64,000 bases of DNA from Verrucomicrobium sp. BvORR034 (GCF_000739635.1 NZ_BATQ01000046.1:22611-86610), one strand, 5' to 3'; positions 16,851 to 29,126 are shown, counted from the first letter of the stretch. Numbers and translations: made by a program. The notes: generated by a model from the sequence alone, not told the origin.

Positions 16851-18515
16851 ATGCGCTGGAGATTCACGTTTCTGTTTCTGTTGATGGTGGCGGTGCCGCT
16901 GGGTCTGCTGGCCTGGCTGGGCTACATGATGGCGCGGCAGGATGCCGCCAGGGTGCGTGAGGCATGGGTGGCCGGTCTGGGGCGGCGGATGGATCTGGTG
17001 GACGGGTGGCTCCTGCAGGAGATGAACCGGCTGGGCAGTGACTTTGATGCGCTCCTGCAGGGGGCCGCTCTGGATGAGGCGTCTCTGAGGACCCTGCCGC
17101 GGGAGCAGCCGCTGATCCGGCACGCTTTTCTGCTGGATGCGCGGTCGCGGTTGGTGTTTCCTCGACCCACCAGCGACGCTTCCGGTGAGGTGGCAGCCTT
17201 CCTGAGGCGCACGGCTCCCGTGTGGGAGTCGGGCGTGCGGTTCGGGCCGCAGCTCAAAGAGGCTCCTCTGGTGGTGGCAAATGACCAGACGCTGGACCTG
17301 AACTCCAGCAGCCGGTGGGCGACCTACGTCCGGAACAAGGAGGGGAGGCCCTTGGTTAAAGGAGATTACAACAAGGAGGCACCTGCGCCGGCGGAGAGCG
17401 GCTGGCATGTCTGGTTCTACGGCAACGGGGCGCAGATGCTCTTCTGGCAGCAGCGCAATGACGGCCGGGTGGTGGGAGTGGAGGTGGAGATGGCCGCGCT
17501 GCTCTCTCTGCTGGTGAACCGGCTCGGTCAGGCGACGGCCTCAGCACCGTCCGACGAGTTCTGGCGGCTGGTCAATGCCGATGGCGCCATGGTGATTCAT
17601 CAGTGGGGGAGTCCTCCTGCGGGCAAACCGGGGGCTGTGCCGCCTGTGGGTCGGCGGGCCTGTTCCGCGCCTCTGAGCATGTGGCAGCTGGAGGCCTACG
17701 CAGGCCAGCGGGGGATGCCGCGGGGGAATGTCCTCCCCGTATTGCTGGGAGCGGGAGCCGCAGGAGTGGCTCTGCTGGGGCTGGCCTGGATGCTGTATCG
17801 CGAAGGCACCCGGGAGATGCGTGAAGCCCGGCGAAGGGTTTCGTTTGTGAACCAGGTGTCGCATGAGCTGAAGACACCGCTCACCAACATCCGTCTGTAC
17901 GCCGAGATGGCCCAGCAGCAGGCCGAGGCAGCGGGGGAGGAGTCGGTCGTGCGCCATCTTGCCGTGGTGGAGGCGGAGACCTCGCGACTCGGGAGACTCA
18001 TTCACAATGTGCTCACCTTTGCCCGCCATCAGCGGGACCAGCTGGCGGTGCATCCCCAGCGGGTGGTGCTGGATGATCTGGTCACCCGTGCCCTGGATCT
18101 CTGGCGGCCAGGGCTGGAAGCGAAGGGGTTCGAGGTGAAAACGGACCTTCGCGCTCCCGAGCCTTTTCTCTTTGACCCGGATGCGGTGGAGCAGATCCTG
18201 GGCAACCTGCTTTCCAATGTGGAGAAATATGCCGGAGCAGGGCGCTGGCTGAGGCTGGCAACGGAAGCCAGTCCCCGCACGGTGCGGCTGGTGGTGGAAG
18301 ATCACGGGCCCGGCGTGCCGAAGGCGAAGAAAGACGCCATCTTCCAGCCCTTCGTCCGGCTGCGCAATGACCTCGCTGAAGGAGCGTCCGGCACGGGCAT
18401 CGGCCTGGCCATCTCCCGGGAGCTGGCCCAGTTGCACGGTGGTGGCCTGACGCTGGATGATGCCTGGACCGAAGGCGCAAGGTTTGTCATCACCCTCCCG
18501 AACAAGCAGTCATGA
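16851..18515 (+). CDS. Membrane sensor histidine kinase
   Basis: A 554-residue kinase. An N-terminal membrane helix (residues 5-27) is followed by an extracytoplasmic sensor domain of about 270 residues, a second helix (about 290-310), and the cytoplasmic kinase. The H-box is NQVSHELKTPLTNIRLYAEM with His near residue 338; the ATP-binding boxes are NLLSNVEKYAG (N box), DHGPGVP (G1) and GTGIGLAIS (G2). ATG 16851 is chosen over the TTG at 16845 because GGAG lies at 16839-16842. The stop overlaps the next start by four bases, so the response regulator is translationally coupled. The stimulus is unknown. Confidence 0.93.
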   Translation: MRWRFTFLFLLMVAVPLGLLAWLGYMMARQDAARVREAWVAGLGRRMDLVDGWLLQEMNRLGSDFDALLQGAALDEASLRTLPREQPLIRHAFLLDARSRLVFPRPTSDASGEVAAFLRRTAPVWESGVRFGPQLKEAPLVVANDQTLDLNSSSRWATYVRNKEGRPLVKGDYNKEAPAPAESGWHVWFYGNGAQMLFWQQRNDGRVVGVEVEMAALLSLLVNRLGQATASAPSDEFWRLVNADGAMVIHQWGSPPAGKPGAVPPVGRRACSAPLSMWQLEAYAGQRGMPRGNVLPVLLGAGAAGVALLGLAWMLYREGTREMREARRRVSFVNQVSHELKTPLTNIRLYAEMAQQQAEAAGEESVVRHLAVVEAETSRLGRLIHNVLTFARHQRDQLAVHPQRVVLDDLVTRALDLWRPGLEAKGFEVKTDLRAPEPFLFDPDAVEQILGNLLSNVEKYAGAGRWLRLATEASPRTVRLVVEDHGPGVPKAKKDAIFQPFVRLRNDLAEGASGTGIGLAISRELAQLHGGGLTLDDAWTEGARFVITLPNKQS

Positions 18516-19201
18516 AAATCCTCATCGCAGAAGATGATTCCTTCACGCGGGCGGCCCTCTGTGAGGTGCTCTCGGCCGAGGGATTCGGAGTGGTGCCAGC
18601 GGCCGACGGCCGGGAGGCTTGGGAGCTCTTCAAGAGCCAGCGGCCCGACTTCGTCTGCCTGGACGTGATGATGCCTCATCTGGATGGCTACGAGGTGTGC
18701 CGCCGCATCCGGCGGGATGATGACACCGTGCCCATCCTCTTCCTCACTGCCAAGTCGGAGGAAATCGATGCTGTCCTGGGTCTCGAACTCGGGGCGGACG
18801 ACTACATGGCCAAACCCTTTGGCGTGCGTGAGATCCTGGCCCGCATCCGTGCCATCACCCGACGGACTGGCTTGCTGCGCCGGACTCAGGGATTTGAGGA
18901 GGAATTCAGCATGGGAGACCTGCGCATCGTCCCGCCAGAATTGCGGGCCTATCGTGGCGATCTGGAGATAGGCCTCAGCCTGCGAGATCTCAAGGTTCTG
19001 CGTCTGCTGAAGCGGCGCTGCGGGCGCGTGGTGGATCGCGATGAAATGGCCGATGACGTGTGGGGAGCCGACTACTACCCCGGCAGTCGTGCCCTGGATC
19101 AGCACATCTCACAGCTTCGCAAACGCATCGAGCTCGATGCCGCGCACCCGTGCATCATTCGCACAGTGCATGGGGCAGGCTACCGCTACGAGGGGCCTTG
19201 A
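18512..19201 (+). CDS. OmpR/PhoB-family response regulator
   Basis: A 229-residue regulator, partner of the kinase just upstream (ATGA overlap). The receiver domain (residues 1-120) has the acidic pair EDD at 7-9, the phosphoacceptor Asp51 (CLDVMMPHLDG), the T-loop and the lysine in YMAKPF. The C-terminal winged helix (about 130-228) ends in RTVHGAGYRYEG, the classic OmpR signature. Targets are unknown. Confidence 0.95.
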   Translation: MKILIAEDDSFTRAALCEVLSAEGFGVVPAADGREAWELFKSQRPDFVCLDVMMPHLDGYEVCRRIRRDDDTVPILFLTAKSEEIDAVLGLELGADDYMAKPFGVREILARIRAITRRTGLLRRTQGFEEEFSMGDLRIVPPELRAYRGDLEIGLSLRDLKVLRLLKRRCGRVVDRDEMADDVWGADYYPGSRALDQHISQLRKRIELDAAHPCIIRTVHGAGYRYEGP

Positions 19202-19215
19202 GACGGGCCCGGGAT

Positions 19216-20001
19216 CTATGAGACGGGGGCGCTTTGCTGGCGCGGGCGGCAGACGGTGCAGTACTCCTCCCCATCTTCGGTGACCCGGAAGTCGAGATGG
19301 GGATCATCCATGTCTGTCTTGCCGCACTGGTGGCACTTGTGGAAATGCGGCGTGTCGCGCTGGTTGGCGGACTCAAAGCGCGACCGGCGCTCCACGACCA
19401 CTGCCTTTTGCTTCACGGATTTGACCAGGCCAGGGCCAAACGCGATGAAGAAATTGAGCATCGAGAAGAAGATCGGTCCTCTCATTGCAGGGCTGTCGAT
19501 GAACTGCAACAGGAGGATGGCACCATTAACCATGCCCAGATACTTCACCTTCACGGGCAGGATGAAGAACAGCATGATCTCGTAGTTGGGAACGAGGCAG
19601 CAAAACGCGATGAAAATGCTGGAGTACAGCATCAGGCCCAATGCCAGGCTGCCGAAAACCATGGCACCGATGATCATGGAGAGCATGCCGCCGAAAATGT
19701 ACAAATTCGTGCGAAATGCACCCCAAGCGCGGTCCATTACGCCGCTAATGATCATCATGAAGTAAACCGCGATCAGCATCCAGAATGGATTGGTAAATGA
19801 ATTAGGAATGAAGACCCAAGTAACCAACCGCCAGATTTCGCCTTCCCAGACCAGCGGAGGCAACAGCATCAGCGAGACGAGGAATGTGGGCTTCAACTGC
19901 AGCAGGATCCAGACAGCCGCCTGAAGGGTGGCGAGAATGGCCACCAACCCCGGGACAGCAAAGCGCCCGAACCGATTTTCCATGGAATTAAGCACCGACA
20001 T
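19216..20001 (-). CDS. Rhomboid-like membrane protein with zinc ribbon, no catalytic serine seen
   Basis: A 261-residue membrane protein with about six helices and a rhomboid-like pattern (WEGEIWRLVTWVFIPNSF near residues 40-60). The GxSx motif that carries the protease serine was not found, so it is probably a non-proteolytic rhomboid relative. The C-terminal tail holds a small zinc ribbon: CHQCG and, about 30 residues later, CTVC. ATG 20001 gives a natural hydrophobic start after a short polar leader. It is divergent from gcvT, and its start has a promoter 8 bases upstream with no ribosome site. Confidence 0.8.
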   Translation of the reverse strand: MSVLNSMENRFGRFAVPGLVAILATLQAAVWILLQLKPTFLVSLMLLPPLVWEGEIWRLVTWVFIPNSFTNPFWMLIAVYFMMIISGVMDRAWGAFRTNLYIFGGMLSMIIGAMVFGSLALGLMLYSSIFIAFCCLVPNYEIMLFFILPVKVKYLGMVNGAILLLQFIDSPAMRGPIFFSMLNFFIAFGPGLVKSVKQKAVVVERRSRFESANQRDTPHFHKCHQCGKTDMDDPHLDFRVTEDGEEYCTVCRPRQQSAPVS

Positions 20002-20038
20002 TGTAGCTCTAAGTACGCCCCGAAACGAGGGTTGCCAA
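20001..20038 (-). promoter_or_regulatory. Candidate promoter of the rhomboid-like gene, start-codon proximal
   Basis: On the minus strand TTGGCA (20038-20033), 17 bases and TACTTA (20015-20010) are followed by 8 bases and the ATG. Transcription would start close to the A of the start codon. The -10 match is moderate. Confidence 0.4.
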
Positions 20039-20089
20039 ACCGATTCGCAGTGTTTGACAAGGGAGGGTGGGCCGCCAAATTGGCCGCCT

Positions 20090-21205
20090 GTGTCCGAGTC
20101 CACGTTGAATCGTTCCCCGCTCCATGAGGCCCACCTGAAACTGGCCGCCCGCATGGTGCCCTTTGCCGGATGGGAAATGCCGGTCCAATACAGCGGCATT
20201 GTGGATGAGCACAGGGGGGTGCGGGAGAAGGTCGGGGTTTTTGACATCTCCCACATGGGCCAGTTCCTGATCAAGGGGACGGGTGCTGAAGCTTTCCTCA
20301 ACCGGGCGCTCACCAACAACGTCAGCAAGCTGGGGATTGGCGAGGGGCAGTACACCCTGATGCTCAATGATCAGGGCGGGGTCATCGATGACCTGATCGT
20401 CTATCGCCTGAGCGACCGGGAGTATTTTCTGGTGGTGAACGCCTCCATGATCGCTGAAGACGAGGCGCACCTGCGTGGCCTCGGCTTTGGCGAGGGCGTG
20501 GAGTTTGCCAATATTAGCAGCGCCACAGGCGGCTTGGCGGTCCAGGGGCCAAAGAGCCGGGAAGTTTTCGCCGCCGTGTTTGGTCCGGACGCCGTTTTCC
20601 CGGAGCACAACAAGATCCTCTTCAGTCTCACGGGGGAAGGGGTGCTGTATCTCTGCGGCACTGGGTACACCGGCGAGGAGGGGTTTGAATTCTTTGCTCC
20701 CGCGACCACCATTGAAGGCTGGTTTGACAAGATTGTGCAGGGCTGTCGGGATGCGGGTGGTGGGCCCGCCGGGCTGGGGGCTCGCGACACCCTCCGACTG
20801 GAGATGGGCTACCCGCTCAATGGCAATGACCTGGCTCCAGACAAGACGCCGCTTCAAGCGGGGCTTGGCTTCTTCGTGGACCTCACCAAGGAGGACTTCG
20901 TTGGCAAGTCCGTCCTCGATTCGCAAAAGGCCTATGGGATCCCGACCAAGTTGACCGGGTTTCGCATGACCGCGCCCTCCCCGCCGCCGCGCGCCCACTA
21001 TCCGGTGGTGCATGACGGGCAGGTGGTGGGCGAGACCTGCAGTGCGGGCCTTTCCCCCTCGCTGAACCAAGGCATCGGCATGGTTTATCTGCCGGCCTCG
21101 ATCGCCAAGTCCGGAATTCCCATCGAAATCGAAATCCGTGGCAGGCGTTTTGCTGCGGAGACGGTGAAGAAGCCGTTTTATCGCAAACCTCAGGCATCCT
21201 CCTAG
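20090..21205 (+). CDS. gcvT: Glycine cleavage system T protein (aminomethyltransferase)
   Basis: A 371-residue enzyme that takes the aminomethyl group from lipoyl-H-protein and passes the carbon to tetrahydrofolate, releasing ammonia. Family marks: MVPFAGWEMPVQY, FDISHMGQF, GIGEGQYTLMLNDQGGVIDDLIVY, GLGARDTLRLEMGYPLNGNDL and TLQ-type GLGFFVDL. No ATG fits near the expected start; GTG 20090 (SESTLNRSPLHEAHL) or TTG 20105 are the choices, and GTG gives the more usual length. A -35-like TTGACA (20054-20059) with a 17-base spacer to a weak -10 would place transcription start at the GTG. gcvH follows after 38 bases. Confidence 0.95.
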   Translation: MSESTLNRSPLHEAHLKLAARMVPFAGWEMPVQYSGIVDEHRGVREKVGVFDISHMGQFLIKGTGAEAFLNRALTNNVSKLGIGEGQYTLMLNDQGGVIDDLIVYRLSDREYFLVVNASMIAEDEAHLRGLGFGEGVEFANISSATGGLAVQGPKSREVFAAVFGPDAVFPEHNKILFSLTGEGVLYLCGTGYTGEEGFEFFAPATTIEGWFDKIVQGCRDAGGGPAGLGARDTLRLEMGYPLNGNDLAPDKTPLQAGLGFFVDLTKEDFVGKSVLDSQKAYGIPTKLTGFRMTAPSPPPRAHYPVVHDGQVVGETCSAGLSPSLNQGIGMVYLPASIAKSGIPIEIEIRGRRFAAETVKKPFYRKPQASS

Positions 21206-21243
21206 AATCTCCCTTTTCTCCATCAACCGAACGCATCCTTCCT

Positions 21244-21618
21244 ATGAGCCTTGTTCCAGACCAGTTGCACTACCGCGAATCGCACGAGTGGGTTGATTCA
21301 GCCACCGGCGCGGTGGGCATCACCGATCACGCCCAGCACGAACTGACCGATGTGGTCTATGTGGAGCTGCCCAAGGTGGGCGCAGTCGTGAAGGCTGGCG
21401 ACCATATTGCCGTGGTGGAGTCCGTGAAGGCGGCCAGTGACATCTACTCGCCCGTAAGCGGGGAAATTGTCGAGGCCAATGAAGCGCTCAGCGCGGATCC
21501 TTCCCTCCTGAATACCGATCCCTATGACAAGGGCTGGATCTGCAAAATCAAGGTGGCAGATCCCGCCGAGACCGGCGCCCTCATGGACGCCGCGTCCTAT
21601 CGCCAGCACATCGCGTAA
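21244..21618 (+). CDS. gcvH: Glycine cleavage system H protein
   Basis: A 124-residue lipoyl carrier that shuttles the aminomethyl group between GcvP and GcvT. The lipoylated lysine is Lys62 in [18 protein letters not shown]. The N-terminal YRESHEWV and [19 protein letters not shown] are typical. It sits between gcvT and gcvP in a tight operon, with 16 bases to gcvP. Confidence 0.97.
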   Translation: MSLVPDQLHYRESHEWVDSATGAVGITDHAQHELTDVVYVELPKVGAVVKAGDHIAVVESVKAASDIYSPVSGEIVEANEALSADPSLLNTDPYDKGWICKIKVADPAETGALMDAASYRQHIA

Positions 21619-21634
21619 TTGTAGTTCACAAGAA

Positions 21635-24452
<2,818 letters not shown>

Positions 24453-24463
<11 letters not shown>

Positions 24464-24947
24464 CTGGGCTTCCTGGCAGCCCACGGTCCGCGCCACGCTG
24501 CTCTTCATTCAGAAGGGCGGCAAGGTGCTGCTCATTCGCAAAAAACGCGGATTTGGCAAGGGCAAGATCAACGGACCCGGCGGCAAGCTTGACCCCGGTG
24601 AGACCGAGCTGGATTGCGCCATCCGTGAGACCGAGGAGGAGTTGCACATTCGCGCGCGGAACGTTCGCAAGCGGGGGGAGCTCTGGTTCCAGTTCGTGGA
24701 TGGCTTGGCCATGCATGTGGCGGTGTTCATGAGCAGTGAGTTTGAAGGCGAGGCCACGGAGACGGAAGAGGCGGCACCTCTTTGGTTCCCGGTGGACGAG
24801 ATCCCCTTCGATGAAATGTGGGCGGACGACCGTCACTGGCTTCATCGCATGCTGGTCGGTCAGGAGAACTTCTGGGGTCGGTTTGCGTTTGCTGATGACA
24901 CCATGCTCACGCACGAAGTAGACTGGCACTCCCAGCCCGGCGCCTGA
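24453..24947 (+). CDS. NUDIX hydrolase, MutT/MTH1-like
   Basis: A 164-residue NUDIX enzyme. The full NUDIX box is present ([22 protein letters not shown], about residues 44-65), with the G-x5-E-x7-R-E-x2-EE spacing. The order and the later strand [15 protein letters not shown] resemble eukaryote-type MTH1 8-oxo-dGTP diphosphatase, which cleans oxidised nucleotides from the pool. The start overlaps the end of gcvP by 11 bases. Why it sits in the glycine operon is unknown; coupled expression is all the sequence shows. Confidence 0.9.
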
Positions 24948-24979
24948 GGGGAGTTCTCTACGGACGGCGGATTTCAGCC

Positions 24980-26218
24980 ATGTCCGCACCCAGTCTTCCC
25001 ACAAGCACGCGTCGTACTTTCCTCAAGCAAGTCACCCTGGCCATCGGTGGCCTGGGCCTTGGAGAGATTCATGCCTCCACCGTGCCTCTGGTGGCACAGG
25101 GGCTGGCAGAATTGCAGAAGCGTTATTGGTGTGAACCCATCCAGATCTGGCTGGACCGGGAGGGGGACCAGTTGAGGGCTCATTGGGAGGGGAAGGTCAA
25201 TCCACCCTGGTGGTCGGCGGCCAATGCGGTGGAGCTGATGTTGGACCATCTGGCGGCGGGCGGCGGCGGTGGCCAGGACTGGCTTCCCCTGCTGGAAGGC
25301 ATGCATGATCTCAACCAGGACCCGATCCAGCGCTGGCCCAGGGTGGCCGAGGCACTGCGGGCCCGGGGAGACTGGAAAGATGCGGACGAGGCCAGGCTCC
25401 GGCAGCGGATGTCCCGGCCGTCAGCACACACGGGTTTCAGGAATGAATACCTGGATGACTCCGCGTGGTGGGGCGTCGCATGGTTGAAGATGCATGATCG
25501 CACCCGCGCCACGAAGTATCTGGACACGGCCCGGGGGATCCAGGCGCACATGGCCCACAACTGGCGGCCCGACTTGGCGGGCGGGGTGATCTGGTGTGAG
25601 GAACCCGGGAAGCAGAAGCCCAATGCCATCACCAACAGCCTCTTTCTCATTCTGACAGCGAGGCTGGCGCAGCGGACCGGGGAGGCGGCGTATCGCAGGC
25701 AGGCGGATGACGTCTTCAAGTGGCTGCAGGATCAGAAGTTGTTTGATGGAACCGGCGTCGTGGATGCCCCCGGTCACAAAGGGGACTGGTGGAGCTACAA
25801 CCAGGGGACCTATCTTGGCGGGCTCGTAGAGTATGCTGGATTGACCGGTCAGGTCGCTCCTCTGGACGAAGCGGCCCAGGTGGCGGAGTCTGTGCTGACA
25901 CGTGCTGGATTCGTGGACGCTGGCGGGATCATGGTGGAGAAGCTGGGAACTTCAGGCTGGGACGGATGCCTGTTCAAAGGCATCCTGGCACGGTATCTCC
26001 GCCAGACGAGGGACGCACTGGTGGCAAAAAGGTTGTACTCCGGTGTTGCTGCGAAAATAGATCGTGCGCTGGAAGCGACGGCAAAGGTGCTGTCGCAACC
26101 GGAAATGCTTCAAGGCGGATTGTTGCCCGCAGAATGGCATCCCGGCGCCAAGAACCTGGAGCGCAATTTCAACACCCATCTGTCGGCGCTGATGGCTTTG
26201 GAAGCGGGGAGGGGCTGA
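24980..26218 (+). CDS. Tat-exported glycoside hydrolase family 76-like protein
   Basis: A 412-residue exported enzyme. The N-terminus has a twin-arginine pattern (STRRTFLKQV) followed by a hydrophobic segment. The body is an alpha-helical (alpha/alpha)6-type fold with the family's paired acidic residues in YLDDSAWWG (about residues 156-164), and later YNQGTYLGGLVEY and GSWDGCLFKGILARY-like helices. GH76 enzymes are alpha-1,6-mannanases or act on related alpha-mannans; here the substrate is unproved. It lies 32 bases after the NUDIX gene. Confidence 0.82.
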   Translation: MSAPSLPTSTRRTFLKQVTLAIGGLGLGEIHASTVPLVAQGLAELQKRYWCEPIQIWLDREGDQLRAHWEGKVNPPWWSAANAVELMLDHLAAGGGGGQDWLPLLEGMHDLNQDPIQRWPRVAEALRARGDWKDADEARLRQRMSRPSAHTGFRNEYLDDSAWWGVAWLKMHDRTRATKYLDTARGIQAHMAHNWRPDLAGGVIWCEEPGKQKPNAITNSLFLILTARLAQRTGEAAYRRQADDVFKWLQDQKLFDGTGVVDAPGHKGDWWSYNQGTYLGGLVEYAGLTGQVAPLDEAAQVAESVLTRAGFVDAGGIMVEKLGTSGWDGCLFKGILARYLRQTRDALVAKRLYSGVAAKIDRALEATAKVLSQPEMLQGGLLPAEWHPGAKNLERNFNTHLSALMALEAGRG

Positions 26219-26280
26219 GGGACCGTGCGAACCCGATCTTGACGGAAGGCTGTTCCTTCTCTCTTGTCCCGTTCCTCGAC

Positions 26281-28365
26281 ATGCCCGAAGAAAAATCTCC
26301 TCCAGCGAACAAAACCAAGTCGGGTGCACGTCCCCTGTTTCACCTCGACTACCCCACGCGATCGCCGGGCTCACCCGAGTTTCCTGTCGCGGGATGGGTG
26401 GCTGGGATCCTTCCTCTTCAGGCGGTTCGCGTGAAAGACCTCCCGGACCAGTTGCTCGAACTCGTGCCGCGTCCTGATGTCCAGCGGATGATGGCGCAGT
26501 TTCCCCACGTCTCCGGGTTCCGCGGTTTGATCCGGGGGCTGTCACCGCGCCAAGATCTGTGTCTGCAGTTTCTCATGGGTGACGTTTGGGTGGAGAAGGT
26601 GTTTCTTGGGGGCGAAGTTCAAGATGTCACCAACAGGAGGTTGTTGCATCGCGTGAATGAACTGGAAAGGGGTCTGGCCGCTCTCACCGCGAGCGTGGAC
26701 CTGCTCAAATCCAAGACGGAGCTGCCCTTGGATAGCTGGAAACGGCTGCAGTCGTTGCGTCGCGAAGCCAGCCCTTCTCCAGAGCCTCTGGTTTCGGTCT
26801 GCATTGCCACTCACAACCGGGTGGACCTGCTCACCAGGCGTTCGCTGCCTTCCGTTCTGAACCAGAGCTACCGGAACCTTGAGGTCATCGTGGTGGCGGA
26901 TGGATGTACCGACGGCACAGTTGAGGCCGTGCGAGCTCTCGGAGACAGCCGCGTGCAGATTCATGAAATTGAACGCGATCCGGTAAGACTGGATGATGTG
27001 GATCGGCGTTGGATGGTCTCAGGGAGCCGCCCCATGAATGCCGGCGCGGCGCTCGCGAATGGAGACTTCATCACGCACCTGGATGACGATGATGAGTATG
27101 TCCCAGACCGGATTGCGAAACTGGTGGCATTTGCCGCGAGCGAAGAGGCTGATCTGGTTTATCATCCGTTTCATTCGGAATCGGGGCAAGGCGACTGGCT
27201 TGTCAACGAGGCCTTTGAGCTTCGGGTGGGGCAGGTGACCACTTCCAGCATCTTCTATCGGAACTGGATCAAGAACATTCCGTTGGATCTGGACACCCAT
27301 TTGCTGGCCGAGCCTTCGGACTGGAATAGAATCCGAAGAATCATCTACGCCGGTGCCAAGTGTGTGAGGCATCCAGAGCCGCTCTTAAAGCACTATCGGG
27401 AACGCAATCAGGCTCTCACTGCCGTGCAGCCGCCAAGCCAATCGGGAGTTAACGGGATGCAAGCGGGCAAGTCGCATGGGCAAGCTGGTCTGGTGCAGCT
27501 CGTGGGCAGATTCGCATTCGGCTTGCGACACGAATGGGCGCAGGTAATGGATGAACTGGAGGCCATCTATGGAGGTGGCCCAGTGGCCATGCTCAGTGGA
27601 GTGGACTGGCAACTGATGTCGGGGGAGCCATTCCCGAATCCCTGGGTTGGCGTGTTTCATCAACCCTTCGCGTCCTTCGAACCCTGTGTGGGCCTTTTCG
27701 GCCTGAAGGGTGCCTTGGAGAAGGCGGGTGCGCTGAAAACCTGTAAAGGGCTCTATGTGCTGACGGATTATCAGAAGCGGTTTCTGGATGAGTCCGCGAT
27801 CGGCGTTCCAGTGGAACGGTTGTGGCATCCCACGGTGTTTGATGTGCCTCAATGGTCCCCAGACAGCTGGCTGGCGGACCGGCGCATCGTCTTTTTGGGG
27901 CGCTGGATTCGTCGTGTGCAGGCCATCCAGGAATTGCAGTGCCCAGGGGTTCGCAAGTTGTGGCTGGCCAAGCAGTCCGAGCCCATCGCTGGCGTTGAGG
28001 AAAATGGCAGTGTGCAACGCCTGGGGTACCTGGAGGCGGGTGCCTACGATGAATTGCTCACGGGTTGCGTGGCGATGACGGAGGTTATTGAGGCCGCTGC
28101 CAACAACGTGGTCCTGGAGTGCATCTCCCGTTCCACGCCCTTGTTGATCAACTGGAATTCTGGCGTGGTGGAGTATCTGGGCGCAGACTACCCGCTCTAT
28201 TATAGTTCCATGGCCGAGGCAAACTGGAAGGCGGCCAGCGTGAGGCAGGTGCTGGCGGCGCATGAGTACCTGCGCAAGATGGACAAATCGCGATTCACCC
28301 TGGATCGCTTTGTCCGCGATTTTGGGAGCGGTTCCATTTGCGCCCGGCTTGCAGCGGAGAGGTAA
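26281..28365 (+). CDS. Two-domain glycosyltransferase (GT2 plus GT4-like)
   Basis: A 694-residue cytoplasmic or membrane-associated glycosyltransferase. The first 165 residues are unknown. A GT2 (GT-A) domain follows at about 170-300: VSVCIATHNRVDLLT, VVADGCTDGT and the acidic HLDDDDEYVPDR that binds metal and nucleotide sugar. The C-terminal part (about 390-690) is GT-B-like: GVFHQPF, VFLGRWIRRVQAI, and the late acceptor-binding-like EAAANNVVLECISRSTPLL. ATG 26281 is chosen; the frame is open for 164 codons upstream across the GH76 end. Likely role: assembly of a surface glycan with two different linkages. It is close to, and on the same strand as, the GH76-like gene. Confidence 0.85.
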   Translation: MPEEKSPPANKTKSGARPLFHLDYPTRSPGSPEFPVAGWVAGILPLQAVRVKDLPDQLLELVPRPDVQRMMAQFPHVSGFRGLIRGLSPRQDLCLQFLMGDVWVEKVFLGGEVQDVTNRRLLHRVNELERGLAALTASVDLLKSKTELPLDSWKRLQSLRREASPSPEPLVSVCIATHNRVDLLTRRSLPSVLNQSYRNLEVIVVADGCTDGTVEAVRALGDSRVQIHEIERDPVRLDDVDRRWMVSGSRPMNAGAALANGDFITHLDDDDEYVPDRIAKLVAFAASEEADLVYHPFHSESGQGDWLVNEAFELRVGQVTTSSIFYRNWIKNIPLDLDTHLLAEPSDWNRIRRIIYAGAKCVRHPEPLLKHYRERNQALTAVQPPSQSGVNGMQAGKSHGQAGLVQLVGRFAFGLRHEWAQVMDELEAIYGGGPVAMLSGVDWQLMSGEPFPNPWVGVFHQPFASFEPCVGLFGLKGALEKAGALKTCKGLYVLTDYQKRFLDESAIGVPVERLWHPTVFDVPQWSPDSWLADRRIVFLGRWIRRVQAIQELQCPGVRKLWLAKQSEPIAGVEENGSVQRLGYLEAGAYDELLTGCVAMTEVIEAAANNVVLECISRSTPLLINWNSGVVEYLGADYPLYYSSMAEANWKAASVRQVLAAHEYLRKMDKSRFTLDRFVRDFGSGSICARLAAER

Positions 28366-28423
28366 CCTCAGCCGCTAGCGGGGGCCGACTCTAAGACAAG
28401 GCTGCCAGGGACGTTAGGGGCAT

Positions 28424-29047
28424 ATGAAGTCAGATGTTCTTCGGCCATGGGCGGCAGTCTTGTTTGGGGCGGTGCTGGCAGGGGCTCCAGTGCTGCTGCT
28501 CCGCTTTCATGAGGGGGCGGCGACAGTCCGGCTCCATCATGCCGACAGGACTTTGGCACTACTGGAACAGCTGAAAGCGGAATGCGATCCGCGTTCGGTG
28601 ACCAATGAGTATATCTTTTCCATGACGGCCCAGCCGACGGAAATAGCCCGCGGGGAGATCATGGGTAAGCTAGCACTTTTGGACGAGGAAGAACCGGTGA
28701 TGGAGGTGCTCCGACAGCATCTGGATCGGCGTGATACCACAGAGTTTGGAGAGATGCTGCAGGTGATGATGCTTGGCTTGGGGGACAGCGAATCTCTCCG
28801 GCCCGTCGGAGAGTTAATGGTGTTGTCCGAGTATCCGGCGGTGCGCATCTGTGCGGCCAGGGTGCTGCGCCGGATGCATGAGGTAGAGACGGGGCAGTAC
28901 TTCATTGATGCGCTGGGCGATGCCCGCTTTGTGCGGAACGATGCCTGTGGGGTTCATCCCGGAAAATACTATCCTGTCCGGACCATTGCCGCTCTGGCCC
29001 TGCACGAGATGAACCTGTACGAGCCGCTCAACTACAACCTGGACTGA
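28424..29047 (+). CDS. Unknown membrane-anchored protein with HEAT-like helices
   Basis: A 207-residue protein of unknown function. An N-terminal hydrophobic segment (about residues 9-26) may anchor it or be a signal. The rest is mostly helical pairs (EEEPVMEVLRQHL, FGEMLQVMMLGLGDSESLRPVGELM, VRICAARVLRRMHEVE, VRTIAALALHEM) of the HEAT-repeat type, usually protein-binding. AGGGG lies about 5 bases before the ATG. It follows the glycosyltransferase by 58 bases. Confidence 0.7.
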   Translation: MKSDVLRPWAAVLFGAVLAGAPVLLLRFHEGAATVRLHHADRTLALLEQLKAECDPRSVTNEYIFSMTAQPTEIARGEIMGKLALLDEEEPVMEVLRQHLDRRDTTEFGEMLQVMMLGLGDSESLRPVGELMVLSEYPAVRICAARVLRRMHEVETGQYFIDALGDARFVRNDACGVHPGKYYPVRTIAALALHEMNLYEPLNYNLD

Positions 29048-29072
29048 GCGAGCGCCCTCCTCGTCGGAGTAC

Positions 29073-29108
29073 AAAAAAACGGCCGGACCCCGATGAAGGA
29101 TCCGGCCG
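29073..29108 (-). terminator. Intrinsic terminator of the 29.1-30.6 kb MFS gene
   Basis: Arms CGGCCGGA (29080-29087) and TCCGGCCG (29101-29108) pair over 8 bases, followed on the minus strand by a run of seven T (29079-29073). It lies between the convergent ends of two genes and would mainly stop the minus-strand MFS transcript. Confidence 0.8.
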
Positions 29109-29126
29109 CTCTTCAAACAAGTGGTG

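Noticed and set aside
20002..20089. Glycine riboswitch before gcvT
   Set aside because: The intergenic space is only 88 bases and holds no tandem aptamer-like pattern.
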